A stretch of DNA of 64,000 nucleotides from Rhizobium terrae (GTDB taxonomy: Bacteria; Pseudomonadota; Alphaproteobacteria; Rhizobiales; Rhizobiaceae): NCBI RefSeq assembly GCF_003425685.1, contig NZ_QJKM01000006.1, forward strand, positions 248,001 through 312,000, in the 5' to 3' direction. The translations under genes and the position numbers were made by a program. The notes beneath the pieces were generated by a model. The model worked only from the letters and a program-made list of their open reading frames with translations. It was not told where the DNA came from and searched no databases. Shown here piece after piece: positions 26,981 to 35,848 of this stretch (position 1 is its first letter; each line of letters opens with the position of its first letter).

Positions 26981-28501
26981 ATGATGACCGAAGAGCAGGA
27001 CGGCACGATCGCCTTTCTGGCAGATCCGGCCACCCACGGCGGGTTGGAACCGATAAACATAATCCATACTCACATTTCTGTGATCGTTCTCGTCGGCGAT
27101 CGTGCTTTCAAGATGAAGAAGGCGCTGAAGCTGCCCTATGTGGACTTTTCCACCGCGACGATCCGTGAGGAGGCCTGCCGCAAGGAAGTCTCCTTCAACC
27201 GGGAAACCGCCCCCGGCCTTTATCTCGGCGTGCGGCGGATCACCCGCTCGGCCGGCGGCGCTCTGGAATTCGAAGGAGACGGGCCGCTGGTCGATGCGGT
27301 CGTCGAGATGACGCGGTTCGAACAGGAGCAGCTTTTCGACAGGATGGCCGTCGCCGGCCGGCTGACGCCCGCTCTGATGACGGAGGCCGCACGGATGATC
27401 GCCGAATATCACGGCAAGGCGCCGGTCGTTGCCGCCGGCGGAGGCGCCGACAATATCGCCGCCGTGCTCGACATCAATGACGCGGGTTTTGCCACCAGCA
27501 GCGTTTTTGCTCCGGAGACGATCGCCGCGCTCGGCGCGCGATTTCGCTCGGTGCTGCGCCGCCATGCGCCGCTGCTCGATCGCCGGGCCGAAGGCGGCAG
27601 GGTGCGCTGTTGCCACGGGGATCTTCATCTTCGCAATATCTGCCTTCTGAACGGAAAACCCTGCCTCTTCGACTGCATCGAGTTCAGCGCGCAGATCGCC
27701 ACGATCGACGTTCTCTACGACCTCGCCTTCCTGCTCATGGATCTCTGGCATCGTGGCTTTCCCGAGTTCGCCAATCTTGTGATGAACCGCTATCTCGATG
27801 AGACGGGCGACGAGGAGGGGTTTTGCCTGCTGCCGTTCTTCATGGCGGTGAGGGCGGCCGTTCGCGCCCATGTCACGGCGACGCAGGCCGAGGAGCCCGG
27901 CCAGGACCTCGACAGGCTGTCGGGGGAGGCGAAATCCTATTTCGACCTGGCGCAGGCCCTACTCGGGGACAGTGCACCGCTTCTCGTGGCGATCGGCGGC
28001 CTGAGCGGTTCGGGCAAGTCGACGGTCGCCGACTGCCTGGCGCCGCGGATCGGCGCCGCGCCCGGCGCAAGGATGGTCGAAAGCGACCGGATAAGAAAGG
28101 CGCTGCACGGCGTGCCGGCGGAAACGAGGCTGCCGGTCACGGCTTATAGTCCCGAGGTTTCCGCGAAGGTCTATCAGGAGATGGTCCGGCGCGCCGAAAC
28201 CATCCTTGCACAGGGCGGTTCGGTGGTAGCCGACGCCGTTTTCGACGATCCGGCCAAGCGCCATCTCATTGAGAATGCGGCCGCGGGTGCCGGCAATGTG
28301 CCGGAGTTCCTCGGGATCTGGCTCGATGCCGACCCGGCGCTGCTGATGCAGCGGGTCAGGCGCCGCGTCGGCGGCCCTTCGGATGCGAATGCGGACGTGC
28401 TGGCCGGTCAGCTTGCCCGCAATCCGACGGACGTCGCATGGCGGCATGTCGATGCGTCGCAGCCGCCGGACGCGATCGTCGCCGCCATCCTTTGCCGTTA
28501 A
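26981..28501 (+). CDS. Bifunctional aminoglycoside-phosphotransferase-like / P-loop ATP-binding protein
   Basis: A 506-residue two-domain protein. The first part (to about 320) resembles APH/kinase-fold proteins, with CCHGDLHLRNICLLNGKPCLFD (catalytic His-Gly-Asp and Asn) and IEFSAQIATIDVLYDLAFL. The second part (about 330-506) is a small P-loop kinase-like domain, LLVAIGGLSGSGKSTVADCL. This combination is a known family (COG2187 joined to COG0645). Mycobacterium tuberculosis Rv2004c, of the hypoxic DosR regulon, has the same plan. Substrate unknown; antibiotic resistance should not be assumed. The perfect FixK box in front ties it to low oxygen here too. Confidence 0.8.
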   Translation: MMTEEQDGTIAFLADPATHGGLEPINIIHTHISVIVLVGDRAFKMKKALKLPYVDFSTATIREEACRKEVSFNRETAPGLYLGVRRITRSAGGALEFEGDGPLVDAVVEMTRFEQEQLFDRMAVAGRLTPALMTEAARMIAEYHGKAPVVAAGGGADNIAAVLDINDAGFATSSVFAPETIAALGARFRSVLRRHAPLLDRRAEGGRVRCCHGDLHLRNICLLNGKPCLFDCIEFSAQIATIDVLYDLAFLLMDLWHRGFPEFANLVMNRYLDETGDEEGFCLLPFFMAVRAAVRAHVTATQAEEPGQDLDRLSGEAKSYFDLAQALLGDSAPLLVAIGGLSGSGKSTVADCLAPRIGAAPGARMVESDRIRKALHGVPAETRLPVTAYSPEVSAKVYQEMVRRAETILAQGGSVVADAVFDDPAKRHLIENAAAGAGNVPEFLGIWLDADPALLMQRVRRRVGGPSDANADVLAGQLARNPTDVAWRHVDASQPPDAIVAAILCR

Positions 28502-28536
28502 GAGGCGCCACACTACCGTCCGGCGCCCCATTCCGA

Positions 28537-29571
28537 TCAGGCGGATGCGAAGTCCAGCACCATGCGGCCGTCGATCTTGCCGTCCTTGAGGTGCTTGAAG
28601 ATGTCGTTGATGTCTTCGAGCGGCGCCTTGTGGATTTCGGTCCTGACCTTGCCTTCGGTGGCGAAGGCGATCGCCTCGTCAAGGTCGCGGCGGGTGCCGA
28701 CGATCGAGCCGCGCACCGTGATGCGCTTCAGCACGACGTCGAAGATCGGTGTCGGGAATTCTCCGGGCGGCAGGCCGACGAGGCTTACCGTTCCCTTCCG
28801 CCGCACCATGCGGATCGCCTGGGAGAACGCGGGAGGAGAAACGGCGGTCACGAGGATGCCATGCGCGCCGCCGCCGGTCGCGGTGAGGACTTCTTCGACC
28901 GCGGTCAGAGCACGGGCGTCCACGGCGAGGTCCGCTCCGAGGCTGCGGGCAAGTTCGAGCTTTTCGGCACTGACGTCGAGGGCGGCGACCTTCAGTCCCA
29001 TCGCCTTGGCATACTGGACGGCGACATGGCCGAGGCCGCCGATGCCGGAAATCGCCACCCATTCGCCGGGACGGGCTTCCGTTTCCTTGAGCCCCTTGTA
29101 GGTTGTCACGCCGGCGCAGAGAATGGGCGACATCGCCGCGAAATCGACATCCTGCGGGAGCCGGGCGGCGAAGGCCGCGGAAGCGATGACATATTCGGCG
29201 AAACCCCCATTGCAGCTGTAGCCGGTATTGTGCTGGTGCTCGCAGAGCGTTTCCCAACCGGTCTCGCAATATTCGCAGCGCAGGCAGGCATCGTGGAGCC
29301 AGGCGACGCCGACCGCGTCGCCTTCCTTGAATTCCGTGACGCCGGGGCCGAGTTCGACCACCACGCCTGCGGCTTCGTGCCCGGGGATGAAGGGCGGCGT
29401 GGGCTTGACCGGCCAATCGCCATCGGCGGCGTGAAGGTCGGTGTGGCATACGCCGCAGGCCATGACCTTGACGAGGATTTCTCCCGGCCCTGGAACCGGT
29501 ACCGGCACGCACTCGATTGCGAGAGGTTTGCCGAACTGATGCACGACGGCAGCTTTCATCATCCTGGCCAT
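28537..29571 (-). CDS. adhP: Zinc-dependent alcohol dehydrogenase (AdhP type)
   Basis: A 344-residue NAD-dependent enzyme interconverting primary alcohols and aldehydes. Catalytic-zinc ligands lie in MACGVCHTDLHAADGDW and GHEAAGVVVE; the structural-zinc set is complete (CLRCEYCETGWETLC); the NAD fold shows GIGGLGHVAVQYAKAMG. The start MARMMKAAVVHQFG at 29571 has GGAAGGAG six bases upstream; a longer frame from 29652 would begin at the FixK box itself. In this block it could recycle NADH by reducing acetaldehyde, though no acetaldehyde-forming enzyme is present here. Confidence 0.9.
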   Translation of the reverse strand: MARMMKAAVVHQFGKPLAIECVPVPVPGPGEILVKVMACGVCHTDLHAADGDWPVKPTPPFIPGHEAAGVVVELGPGVTEFKEGDAVGVAWLHDACLRCEYCETGWETLCEHQHNTGYSCNGGFAEYVIASAAFAARLPQDVDFAAMSPILCAGVTTYKGLKETEARPGEWVAISGIGGLGHVAVQYAKAMGLKVAALDVSAEKLELARSLGADLAVDARALTAVEEVLTATGGGAHGILVTAVSPPAFSQAIRMVRRKGTVSLVGLPPGEFPTPIFDVVLKRITVRGSIVGTRRDLDEAIAFATEGKVRTEIHKAPLEDINDIFKHLKDGKIDGRMVLDFASA

Positions 29572-29638
29572 CTCTGTCTCCTTCCTGTGGGAACAACGGT
29601 GTCGGCCGGGACTTTTCGACAAAACCGGCGCCCGCTCA

Positions 29639-29652
29639 TTGACCCAGCGCAA
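29639..29652 (-). promoter_or_regulatory. FixK/FNR-type box before adhP
   Basis: TTGACCCAGCGCAA fits TTG(A/C)-N6-(T/G)CAA. Its centre is about 75 bp before the adhP ATG, predicting transcription from about 29604 if activation is from -41.5. Confidence 0.6.
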
Positions 29653-29690
29653 TGGTCAAGACTGCCTGCATCGGATGCCATGCGGGGCTT

Positions 29691-29704
29691 TTGACAACGG
29701 TCAA
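29691..29704 (+). promoter_or_regulatory. Perfect FixK/FNR box before the 150-residue protein gene
   Basis: TTGAC-AACG-GTCAA is a perfect dyad, centred about 90 bp before the ATG at 29788. It lies 38 bp beyond the adhP-facing box, so this short divergent region has one box for each direction. Confidence 0.75.
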
Positions 29705-29787
29705 TGCGCAGGTGGCGAAACGTGGCAGGCTGAAGGACCGACGACCGGCGGGGCCGGTCTCGGCAGCTTTTCCGGCGGAGTGATGGG

Positions 29788-30240
29788 ATGGAGATGGAAT
29801 GCGATGCAAGAGAGCTGAGCGAAGCGGATGTCTATCGCGCCTTTGCGGTCATTCAGCACGTCATGCCCGGTTTTGATCTGGAAGCCTGGAAAACCCTGAC
29901 GGCCACGCCGGCCCTCCGGTACAACTGGCTGACCGTCACCGACCCGCAGGGCTACATACGCGGCCTCTGCCACGTCTTCCTCAGCCAGCATCCCGCCCTG
30001 GGACGCCAGCTCGAAGTGCCGATCTTTGCATCCGTCAGCCTCATCGACGAACAGGGTGTCGTCAAACGACTCTTCGAACTGGCCGAGAGGCGTGCAAGGC
30101 AGGAAGCATGCGATTCGATGCATTTCTGGCCGGCCGGTTCGCTGGACTGGAACAACGTCCTGAACCTCAGGCAAAGCGGCTCCTGGAGCCAGGGGCTGGT
30201 CTATCGCCTGCCGGCCGAGCGGGGGCCGGTCATCCACTGA
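29788..30240 (+). CDS. Unrecognised 150-residue protein
   Basis: I do not recognise this protein. It begins MEMECDARELSEADVYRAFAVIQHVMPG and has an alternating helix/strand look: WLTVTDPQGYIRGLCHVFLSQ resembles the central strands of a GNAT-like fold, and a helix KRLFELAERRARQEAC follows. There is no signal peptide or membrane segment. The GNAT resemblance is a guess; no acetyl-CoA-binding R/Q-x-x-G-x-G/A loop is visible. A perfect FixK box precedes it, and its 3' end overlaps that of the response regulator by 11 bp, tail to tail. Confidence 0.65.
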   Translation: MEMECDARELSEADVYRAFAVIQHVMPGFDLEAWKTLTATPALRYNWLTVTDPQGYIRGLCHVFLSQHPALGRQLEVPIFASVSLIDEQGVVKRLFELAERRARQEACDSMHFWPAGSLDWNNVLNLRQSGSWSQGLVYRLPAERGPVIH

Positions 30241-30958
30241 TCTTTCCGGTGAATACGTAACCGACCCCGCGGACGGCCTTGATGAGTTGAGGCTGGCTCG
30301 CGTCGGCTTCGATCTTGCGGCGGAGCCTTACGATCTGGGCATCGACGGTCCGGTCAAAAGCCTCAAGCTGGCGTCCGCGGGTGGCGTCCATCAGGAATTC
30401 CCGGGTGAGCACCCGGCCGGCATGCTGCACGAATGTCGCCAGCATGTCGAATTCGCCGGTGGTGAGCTCCACCTCGGCGCCTTGGGACAGCAACTGGCGG
30501 CGTGCCAGATCGAGCGTCCAGCCTTCGAACCGGATGAGCTTGTCGTCGTCGGCATTCTGCTTCGGAGCCGCAGGCTGGCGGCGCCGGAGAATGGATTTCA
30601 GCCGGGCATGCACTTCGCGCAGGTGAAAGGGCTTGGCGATATAATCGTCCGCGCCGATCTCGATGCCGATGATCCGGTCGATGACGTCGTCGCGGCCCGT
30701 CAGCATCATGATCGGCACGTCGGACGTGGTCCGCACCTCTCGGGCAAGGTCCAGTCCGTCCTTGCCGCCGGGCAGGGAAAGATCGAGAAGGATGATGTCG
30801 ACATTCCGCAGCTTCAACTGCGAATGCATTTCGCTGCCGTCCGCGGCGCCGCTGACGGTATAACCTTCGCCCTCGAAATAGCGGGTGAGCATCTGGCGGA
30901 TCCTGTCGTCGTCATCGACGACGAGAATATGTGCGGCGTCTGGTGGGCGAAATGACAT
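30230..30958 (-). CDS. OmpR-family response regulator (orphan)
   Basis: A 242-residue two-domain regulator. The receiver domain has the acidic pair ILVVDDDDRIRQML, phospho-acceptor Asp in IILLDLSLPG, Thr in MMLTGRDD and Lys in DDYIAKPF. The winged-helix DNA-binding domain has ELTTGEFDMLATFVQHAGRVL and RTVDAQIVRLRRKI. No histidine kinase gene is next to it. It ends the accessory block and faces folA divergently over 217 bp. Whether it controls the low-oxygen genes is not shown by the sequence. Confidence 0.9.
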   Translation of the reverse strand: MSFRPPDAAHILVVDDDDRIRQMLTRYFEGEGYTVSGAADGSEMHSQLKLRNVDIILLDLSLPGGKDGLDLAREVRTTSDVPIMMLTGRDDVIDRIIGIEIGADDYIAKPFHLREVHARLKSILRRRQPAAPKQNADDDKLIRFEGWTLDLARRQLLSQGAEVELTTGEFDMLATFVQHAGRVLTREFLMDATRGRQLEAFDRTVDAQIVRLRRKIEADASQPQLIKAVRGVGYVFTGKISG

Positions 30959-31175
30959 GGATAAGGAAACCGCGTCGTTACAATCTGTTGCACAAACGAA
31001 CCGTCTCGAATACCGCTAGCATTGGCCGGCCTGGCCGTTCCGGTCAACCGGCTTCATCCCGCAAACGGAGACAATGCTATTTTTTCACAAGTGGTTCGAA
31101 CGCACTCCATAAGCCGAATTCTGCATTTGCCTATGAGACATATTGCCTATTGGCGGCAGCTTGCCGGGAGCTGAC

Positions 31176-31706
31176 ATGACAAAACCTACTCTTGCCGTCA
31201 TCGTCGCGGTGTCGCGCAACGGCGTGATCGGCCGCGAGGGCGAGATGCCGTGGCGGCTTTCGACCGATCTCAAGCGTTTCAAGGCCTTGACGCTCGGCAA
31301 GCCGGTCATCGTCGGGCGCAAGACCTTCGAAAGTTTCGGGGGCAGGCCGCTGCCCGGCCGGCCGCACGTGATCATTACCCGCAACCGCGAATTCTCCTTC
31401 GACGGCGTCGAGGTCGCCGAATCGCTCCGGGACGCCATCCGCCGCGCTGAGCACAAGGCCGCCGAAACCGGCGCCGATTCAATCTACGTGCTCGGCGGCG
31501 GCCAGATCTATGCCGAAGCGATCGGGATCGCCGACACATTGTACGTCACGCATGTCGAGACCGAGATTTCCGACGGCGATACGTTCTTCCCGGCGATAGA
31601 TCCGAGCGCGTTCGAGCTGATCAAGGAAGTTTTCGTTCCGGCAGGCGAGAAGGACAATTATCCGACGCGCTTTGCCACCTACCGCCGCCGAAGCGCGGCA
31701 AACTGA
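31176..31706 (+). CDS. folA: Dihydrofolate reductase
   Basis: A 176-residue enzyme that reduces dihydrofolate with NADPH, closing the thymidylate cycle with ThyA. Motifs: VAVSRNGVIGREGEMPWRLS, the acidic active-site residue in STDLKRFKALT, KPVIVGRKTFESFG, and YVLGGGQIYAEA. The start MTKPTLAVIV has GGGAG upstream; an in-frame ATG at 31143 is less likely. It heads the folA-hflK-hflC-degP direction. Confidence 0.95.
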   Translation: MTKPTLAVIVAVSRNGVIGREGEMPWRLSTDLKRFKALTLGKPVIVGRKTFESFGGRPLPGRPHVIITRNREFSFDGVEVAESLRDAIRRAEHKAAETGADSIYVLGGGQIYAEAIGIADTLYVTHVETEISDGDTFFPAIDPSAFELIKEVFVPAGEKDNYPTRFATYRRRSAAN

Positions 31707-31846
31707 AACATTTCGTTACCAAACACCGGGAAGTTATTGACGCCGCGTTGAAAGCGGCCCGCGTCATACCTATAACGGGCAATGGCGCGGCCCCCCTTCA
31801 CACGGCAGGGTCGAGGCCCGGGAGAGATACGAACAAAGAGGTTTTG

Positions 31847-32944
31847 ATGCCCTGGAGCAATCAGAATGGCGGCGGCGGTCCTTGGGGCGGCGGCGGCGGC
31901 AATAATCAGGGGCCCTGGGGGCAGGGACCGAACCGCCCGCGCGGCGGAGGGAGCGGCGGTCCGCCCGACCTCGAGGACATCATCCGGCGCAGCCAGGACC
32001 GGCTGCGCGGCGTGATGCCGGGCGGGTTCAACGGCGGCGCGTTCGTCATCGTGCTCTTGGTGGTCGTCGCTTTCCTGGCCTTCCAGTCCGTCTATACCGT
32101 GCAGCCGGACGAGCGCGGCGTCGAACTGAGGTTCGGCCGCCCGAAGGACGAGATTTCCATGCCGGGCCTGCATTTCCATTTCTGGCCGCTGGAAACCGTC
32201 GAGATCGTCAAGGTCACCGAGCAGCAGCAGAATATCGGCGCGTCGCGCGGCTCGAGCTCGAATGCCGGCTGGATGCTGACCGGCGACCAGAACATCGTCA
32301 ACGTGCAGTTCTCGGTGCTGTTCACCGTCACGGATCCTAAGGCCTATCTCTTCAACCTGGAGGCTCCCGCCTCGACGCTGCAGCAGGTCTCCGAAAGCGC
32401 CATGCGCGAAGTGGTGGGCCGCCGCCCGGCGCAGGACATCTTCCGCGACAATCGCGAAGGCATTTCGACGGAAGTGCGCAACATCATCCAGGGAACGATG
32501 GATACCTACGGATCCGGCATTTCGATCAATGCCGTGCCGGTCGAGGACGCCGCGCCGCCGCGCGAGGTCGCCGATGCCTTCGAAGAAGTGCAGCGCGCGG
32601 AGCAGGACGAGGACCGGTTCGTCGAAGAGGCGAACCAGTATGCGAACCAGAAGCTCGGCCAGGCCCGCGGCCAGGCGGCCCAGGTCCGCGAAGAGGCTTC
32701 CGCCTACAAGGACAAGGTGGTCAACGAGGCGCAGGGTGAAGCACAACGCTTCGTGTCGATCTATAACGAATATGCCAATGCGCCCGACGTTACCCGCCGG
32801 CGCATCTTCCTCGAAACCATGGAAGCGGTCCTGAAGCACTCCAACAAGATCATCCTGGATAGCAAGGACGGCGTCGTTCCCTATCTGCCCCTCAACGAGA
32901 TGATGAAGCCGCAGGGGCCGGCCCAGCAGGGAGCCGTCCGATGA
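31847..32944 (+). CDS. hflK: HflK, FtsH protease modulator
   Basis: A 365-residue inner-membrane SPFH/band-7 protein that with HflC forms a large periplasmic cage around FtsH. The Gly/Asn/Trp-rich N-terminal tail is typical (NQNGGGGPWGGGGG), followed by one membrane segment (GAFVIVLLVVVAFLAFQSVY), the band-7 domain (PDERGVELRFGRP) and a helical region (VREEASAYKDKVVNEAQGEA). The ATG at 31847 has AGAGG upstream. It overlaps hflC by four bases. Confidence 0.95.
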   Translation: MPWSNQNGGGGPWGGGGGNNQGPWGQGPNRPRGGGSGGPPDLEDIIRRSQDRLRGVMPGGFNGGAFVIVLLVVVAFLAFQSVYTVQPDERGVELRFGRPKDEISMPGLHFHFWPLETVEIVKVTEQQQNIGASRGSSSNAGWMLTGDQNIVNVQFSVLFTVTDPKAYLFNLEAPASTLQQVSESAMREVVGRRPAQDIFRDNREGISTEVRNIIQGTMDTYGSGISINAVPVEDAAPPREVADAFEEVQRAEQDEDRFVEEANQYANQKLGQARGQAAQVREEASAYKDKVVNEAQGEAQRFVSIYNEYANAPDVTRRRIFLETMEAVLKHSNKIILDSKDGVVPYLPLNEMMKPQGPAQQGAVR

Positions 32945-33882
32945 ATTCCAGCCGACTTCCCGCATTCCTCATCGGGCTCGCCGTCGTCCTGGTGCTGCTC
33001 TATTCGTCGATCTTCGTGGTCAACGAGCGCGAACAGGCGATCGTCGTCCGCTTCGGCGAGATTCAGGACGTGAAACGCGAGCCGGGCATCTATTTCAAGC
33101 TGCCCTTCGCCTTCATGGATGCCGATCGGGTCCAGTATGTCGAAGACCGCGCCCTGCGCTTCGATCTCGACAATATCCGGGTGCAGGTCCGCGGCGGCGC
33201 CTTCTACGAAGTCGACGCCTTCGTCGTCTACTCGATCACCGACCCGCGTCTCTTCCGCGAAACGGTATCGGGCGACCGCGATTCGGCCGAATCGCGCCTT
33301 CGCACCCGTCTCGATGCGGCGCTGCGCCGTGTCTATGGTCTCAGGAACTTCGATGCGGCACTCTCCAACGAGCGGTCTTCGATGATGCAGGAGGTCCGCA
33401 CGGACCTCACTTCGGCGGCCGAGACCCTCGGACTGGCGATCCGCGACGTGCGCATCCGCCGGACCGACCTGACCCAGGAAGTTTCGCAGCAGACCTTCCA
33501 GCGCATGAAGGCCGAGCGTCTCGCCGAGGCCGAACTGATCCGCGCCCGGGGCAACGAGCAGGGCCAGCGGCGACGGGCGATCGCCGACCGCCAGGTGGTC
33601 GAACTGGTCTCCGAAGCGCAGCGCGATTCGGAAATCCTGCGCGGTCAGGGCGATGCCGAGCGCAACAAGATCTTCGGGGAGGCCTTCCAGCGCGATCCGG
33701 CCTTCTTCGAGTTCTACCGCTCGATGCGCGCCTATGTGGCAGCTCTTGCCGACAACGGCACGAGCCTCGTGCTTTCGCCGGATTCGGAGTTCTTCAAGTT
33801 CTTCAACTCCTCGGGGGGCGACCTGCCCGGGCCTCGGCCCGCGCCGGCTCAGCCGGCAGCGCCCGCAGCCCCGGCCAACTGA
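32941..33882 (+). CDS. hflC: HflC, FtsH protease modulator
   Basis: A 313-residue partner of HflK: N-terminal membrane segment (FLIGLAVVLVLLYSSIFVV), band-7 domain (NEREQAIVVRFGEIQ), helical arm (QTFQRMKAERLAEAELIRARG; GDAERNKIF) and an Ala/Pro tail. Start codon overlaps the hflK stop (ATGA), as usual. A strong terminator follows at 33895. Confidence 0.95.
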   Translation: MNSSRLPAFLIGLAVVLVLLYSSIFVVNEREQAIVVRFGEIQDVKREPGIYFKLPFAFMDADRVQYVEDRALRFDLDNIRVQVRGGAFYEVDAFVVYSITDPRLFRETVSGDRDSAESRLRTRLDAALRRVYGLRNFDAALSNERSSMMQEVRTDLTSAAETLGLAIRDVRIRRTDLTQEVSQQTFQRMKAERLAEAELIRARGNEQGQRRRAIADRQVVELVSEAQRDSEILRGQGDAERNKIFGEAFQRDPAFFEFYRSMRAYVAALADNGTSLVLSPDSEFFKFFNSSGGDLPGPRPAPAQPAAPAAPAN

Positions 33883-33894
33883 CGCGACGGCTTC

Positions 33895-33920
33895 GGGGCG
33901 GCGGAGAGCCGCCCCTTTTA
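33895..33920 (+). terminator. Intrinsic terminator after hflC
   Basis: GGGGCGGC-GGAGA-GCCGCCCC followed by TTTTA: eight perfect GC-rich pairs with a T-run, 13 bases after the hflC stop. It separates folA-hflKC from degP. Confidence 0.85.
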
Positions 33921-34104
33921 TGGGAAGACGGTCCACAGGCGTGACGAGCAGAGGGCGCAATACTCACGAAAAGGTAATTTCCTCCGCCGTCATTCCGCCT
34001 TATGCTCTGCCGAAACTCCGCCCGATTCAACGGTTCCAATAGCGTGCCCGGGTCGAGCGCCGCTCTCCGGTGTGACGCGGACAATCCAACAGCGAGGATG
34101 CCAG

Positions 34105-35772
34105 ATGGCCCATTCGGCTCGATCGACCTTCAAGCGCACCGTCACGCTGACGGCCGTCCTAACGATGCTGGGCGGGCCCTTGGGCGGACCCTTGCAGGCG
34201 ATTGCGCAAACCCCGGTGCAGCCGGCTCCGCCCGCGGCCGGCCCGAACGCCAATCCCGCTGCGCCGAGCACGCCCGGCCCGATGCTGCCGGCGCCGCCGA
34301 CGCCGTCGCCGACGATCAATCCGCCTCCGCCGCCCGGGCCGATGGTCTCGGCCGGCCCGACTTCGATCGCCGACCTGGCGGAAGGGCTGCTCGACGCCGT
34401 CGTCAACATTTCTACCTCGCAGAGTGTCAAGGACCAGGGCGCCGGCCCCCAGCCGCAGATCCAGGAAGGCTCGCCCTTCCAGGAGTTCTTCGAGGATTTC
34501 TTCGACGGCCAAGGCAACCAGGGCGGCAACCAGAAGGTCTCGTCGCTAGGCTCCGGCTTCGTCATCGATCCTTCCGGTTACGTCGTCACCAACAACCACG
34601 TCATCGAGGGCGCCGACGACATCGAGGTGATCTTCCCGAACGGCACCAAGCTGAAGGCCAGGCTCGTCGGCACCGACACCAAGACGGACCTTTCGGTCCT
34701 GAAGGTCGAGCCCAAGGCGCCGCTCAAGGCCGTGCGGTTCGGCAACTCGCGCCAGATGCGCATCGGCGACTGGGTGATGGCGATCGGCAATCCGTTCGGC
34801 CTCGGCGGTTCCGTCACGCTCGGCATCATCTCGGCGCGCGGCCGCAACATCAATGCCGGCCCCTACGACAATTTCATCCAGACCGACGCGGCGATCAACA
34901 AGGGCAATTCCGGCGGTCCGCTGTTCAACATGCGCGGTGAGGTCATCGGCATCAACACGGCGATCATCTCGCCGTCGGGCGGTTCGATCGGCATCGGTTT
35001 TGCCGTGCCGACGGAACTTGCGGGAAATATCGTCCACCAGCTGATCGAGTTCGGCGAGACGCGGCGCGGCTGGCTCGGCGTGCGCATCCAGCCGGTGACC
35101 GACGACGTCGCCAACAGCCTCGGGCTCGACAAGGCGCGAGGAGCGCTGGTTTCAGGCGTCGTCAACGGCGGTCCGATCAGGAACGGCGAGATCAAGGCCG
35201 GCGACGTCATCCTGACCTTCGACGGCCAGCCGGTCAACGAAATGCGCGATCTGCCGCGCATCGTGGCGGAGAGCCCGGTCAGCAAGGAAGTCGACGTGCT
35301 GATCCTGCGCGACGGAAAGCAGCAGACCGTCAAGGTGACGCTCGGCCGCCTGGAGGACAGCGCGGACGAGCCGGAGGACGATGGAGAGCCGGCCAAGCCG
35401 CAGGAGCAGGGCGAGAACAAGACGCCGAACAACGGGGCGCCGAACGACCAGAAAAGCCAGGCCGAACAGGCCCCCGCCGCGACCTTCGGCATGACGCTCG
35501 CGGTTCTCGACGAGGAAAAGCGCAAGAGCTACAGCATTGTCGAAAGCGTCGAGGGCGTGGTGATCACGGCGGTCGAACCCAATTCGCCGGCAGCTCAGAA
35601 AGGGCTGAAGGTCGGGGAGGTGGTCGTCGAGGTTGCGCAGGACTTCGTGGAAAATCCGGGAGACGTGGTGAAACGCATCGCGATGCTGAAGTCCGAAGGC
35701 CGCCGCAACGCGCATGTGATGGTATCCGACCCTTCGGGGAACCTGCGTTTCGTGGCCCTTCCGCTGGAGTAG
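34105..35772 (+). CDS. degP: DegP/HtrA-type periplasmic serine protease
   Basis: A 555-residue Do-like protease/chaperone. The signal sequence (FKRTVTLTAVLTMLGGPLGG, cleavage near QAIAQ) is followed by a very Pro-rich linker (about 35-90). The protease domain shows the triad His in VVTNNHVIEGAD, Asp in TKTDLSVLKV and Ser in NKGNSGGPLFNM. Two PDZ domains follow (around RRGWLGVRIQPV and AAQKGLKVGEVVVEV), separated by an acidic/Asn-Gln-rich linker. It acts in the periplasm on misfolded envelope proteins. I chose the ATG of MAHSARSTFKR over one 11 codons earlier. Confidence 0.93.
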   Translation: MAHSARSTFKRTVTLTAVLTMLGGPLGGPLQAIAQTPVQPAPPAAGPNANPAAPSTPGPMLPAPPTPSPTINPPPPPGPMVSAGPTSIADLAEGLLDAVVNISTSQSVKDQGAGPQPQIQEGSPFQEFFEDFFDGQGNQGGNQKVSSLGSGFVIDPSGYVVTNNHVIEGADDIEVIFPNGTKLKARLVGTDTKTDLSVLKVEPKAPLKAVRFGNSRQMRIGDWVMAIGNPFGLGGSVTLGIISARGRNINAGPYDNFIQTDAAINKGNSGGPLFNMRGEVIGINTAIISPSGGSIGIGFAVPTELAGNIVHQLIEFGETRRGWLGVRIQPVTDDVANSLGLDKARGALVSGVVNGGPIRNGEIKAGDVILTFDGQPVNEMRDLPRIVAESPVSKEVDVLILRDGKQQTVKVTLGRLEDSADEPEDDGEPAKPQEQGENKTPNNGAPNDQKSQAEQAPAATFGMTLAVLDEEKRKSYSIVESVEGVVITAVEPNSPAAQKGLKVGEVVVEVAQDFVENPGDVVKRIAMLKSEGRRNAHVMVSDPSGNLRFVALPLE

Positions 35773-35848
35773 GCAGCCCCATCCGCCGGATCGTCATGCC
35801 TTCATATCGCATGCTCCTGCCAGTGCGAGCCGCTGGCGGGTATGCTTT

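Noticed and set aside
27600-27720. Aminoglycoside resistance gene in the APH-like protein.
   Set aside because: The kinase fold is shared by many non-resistance kinases; the fusion and the FixK-type box point to metabolism or stress, and no mobile context is present.
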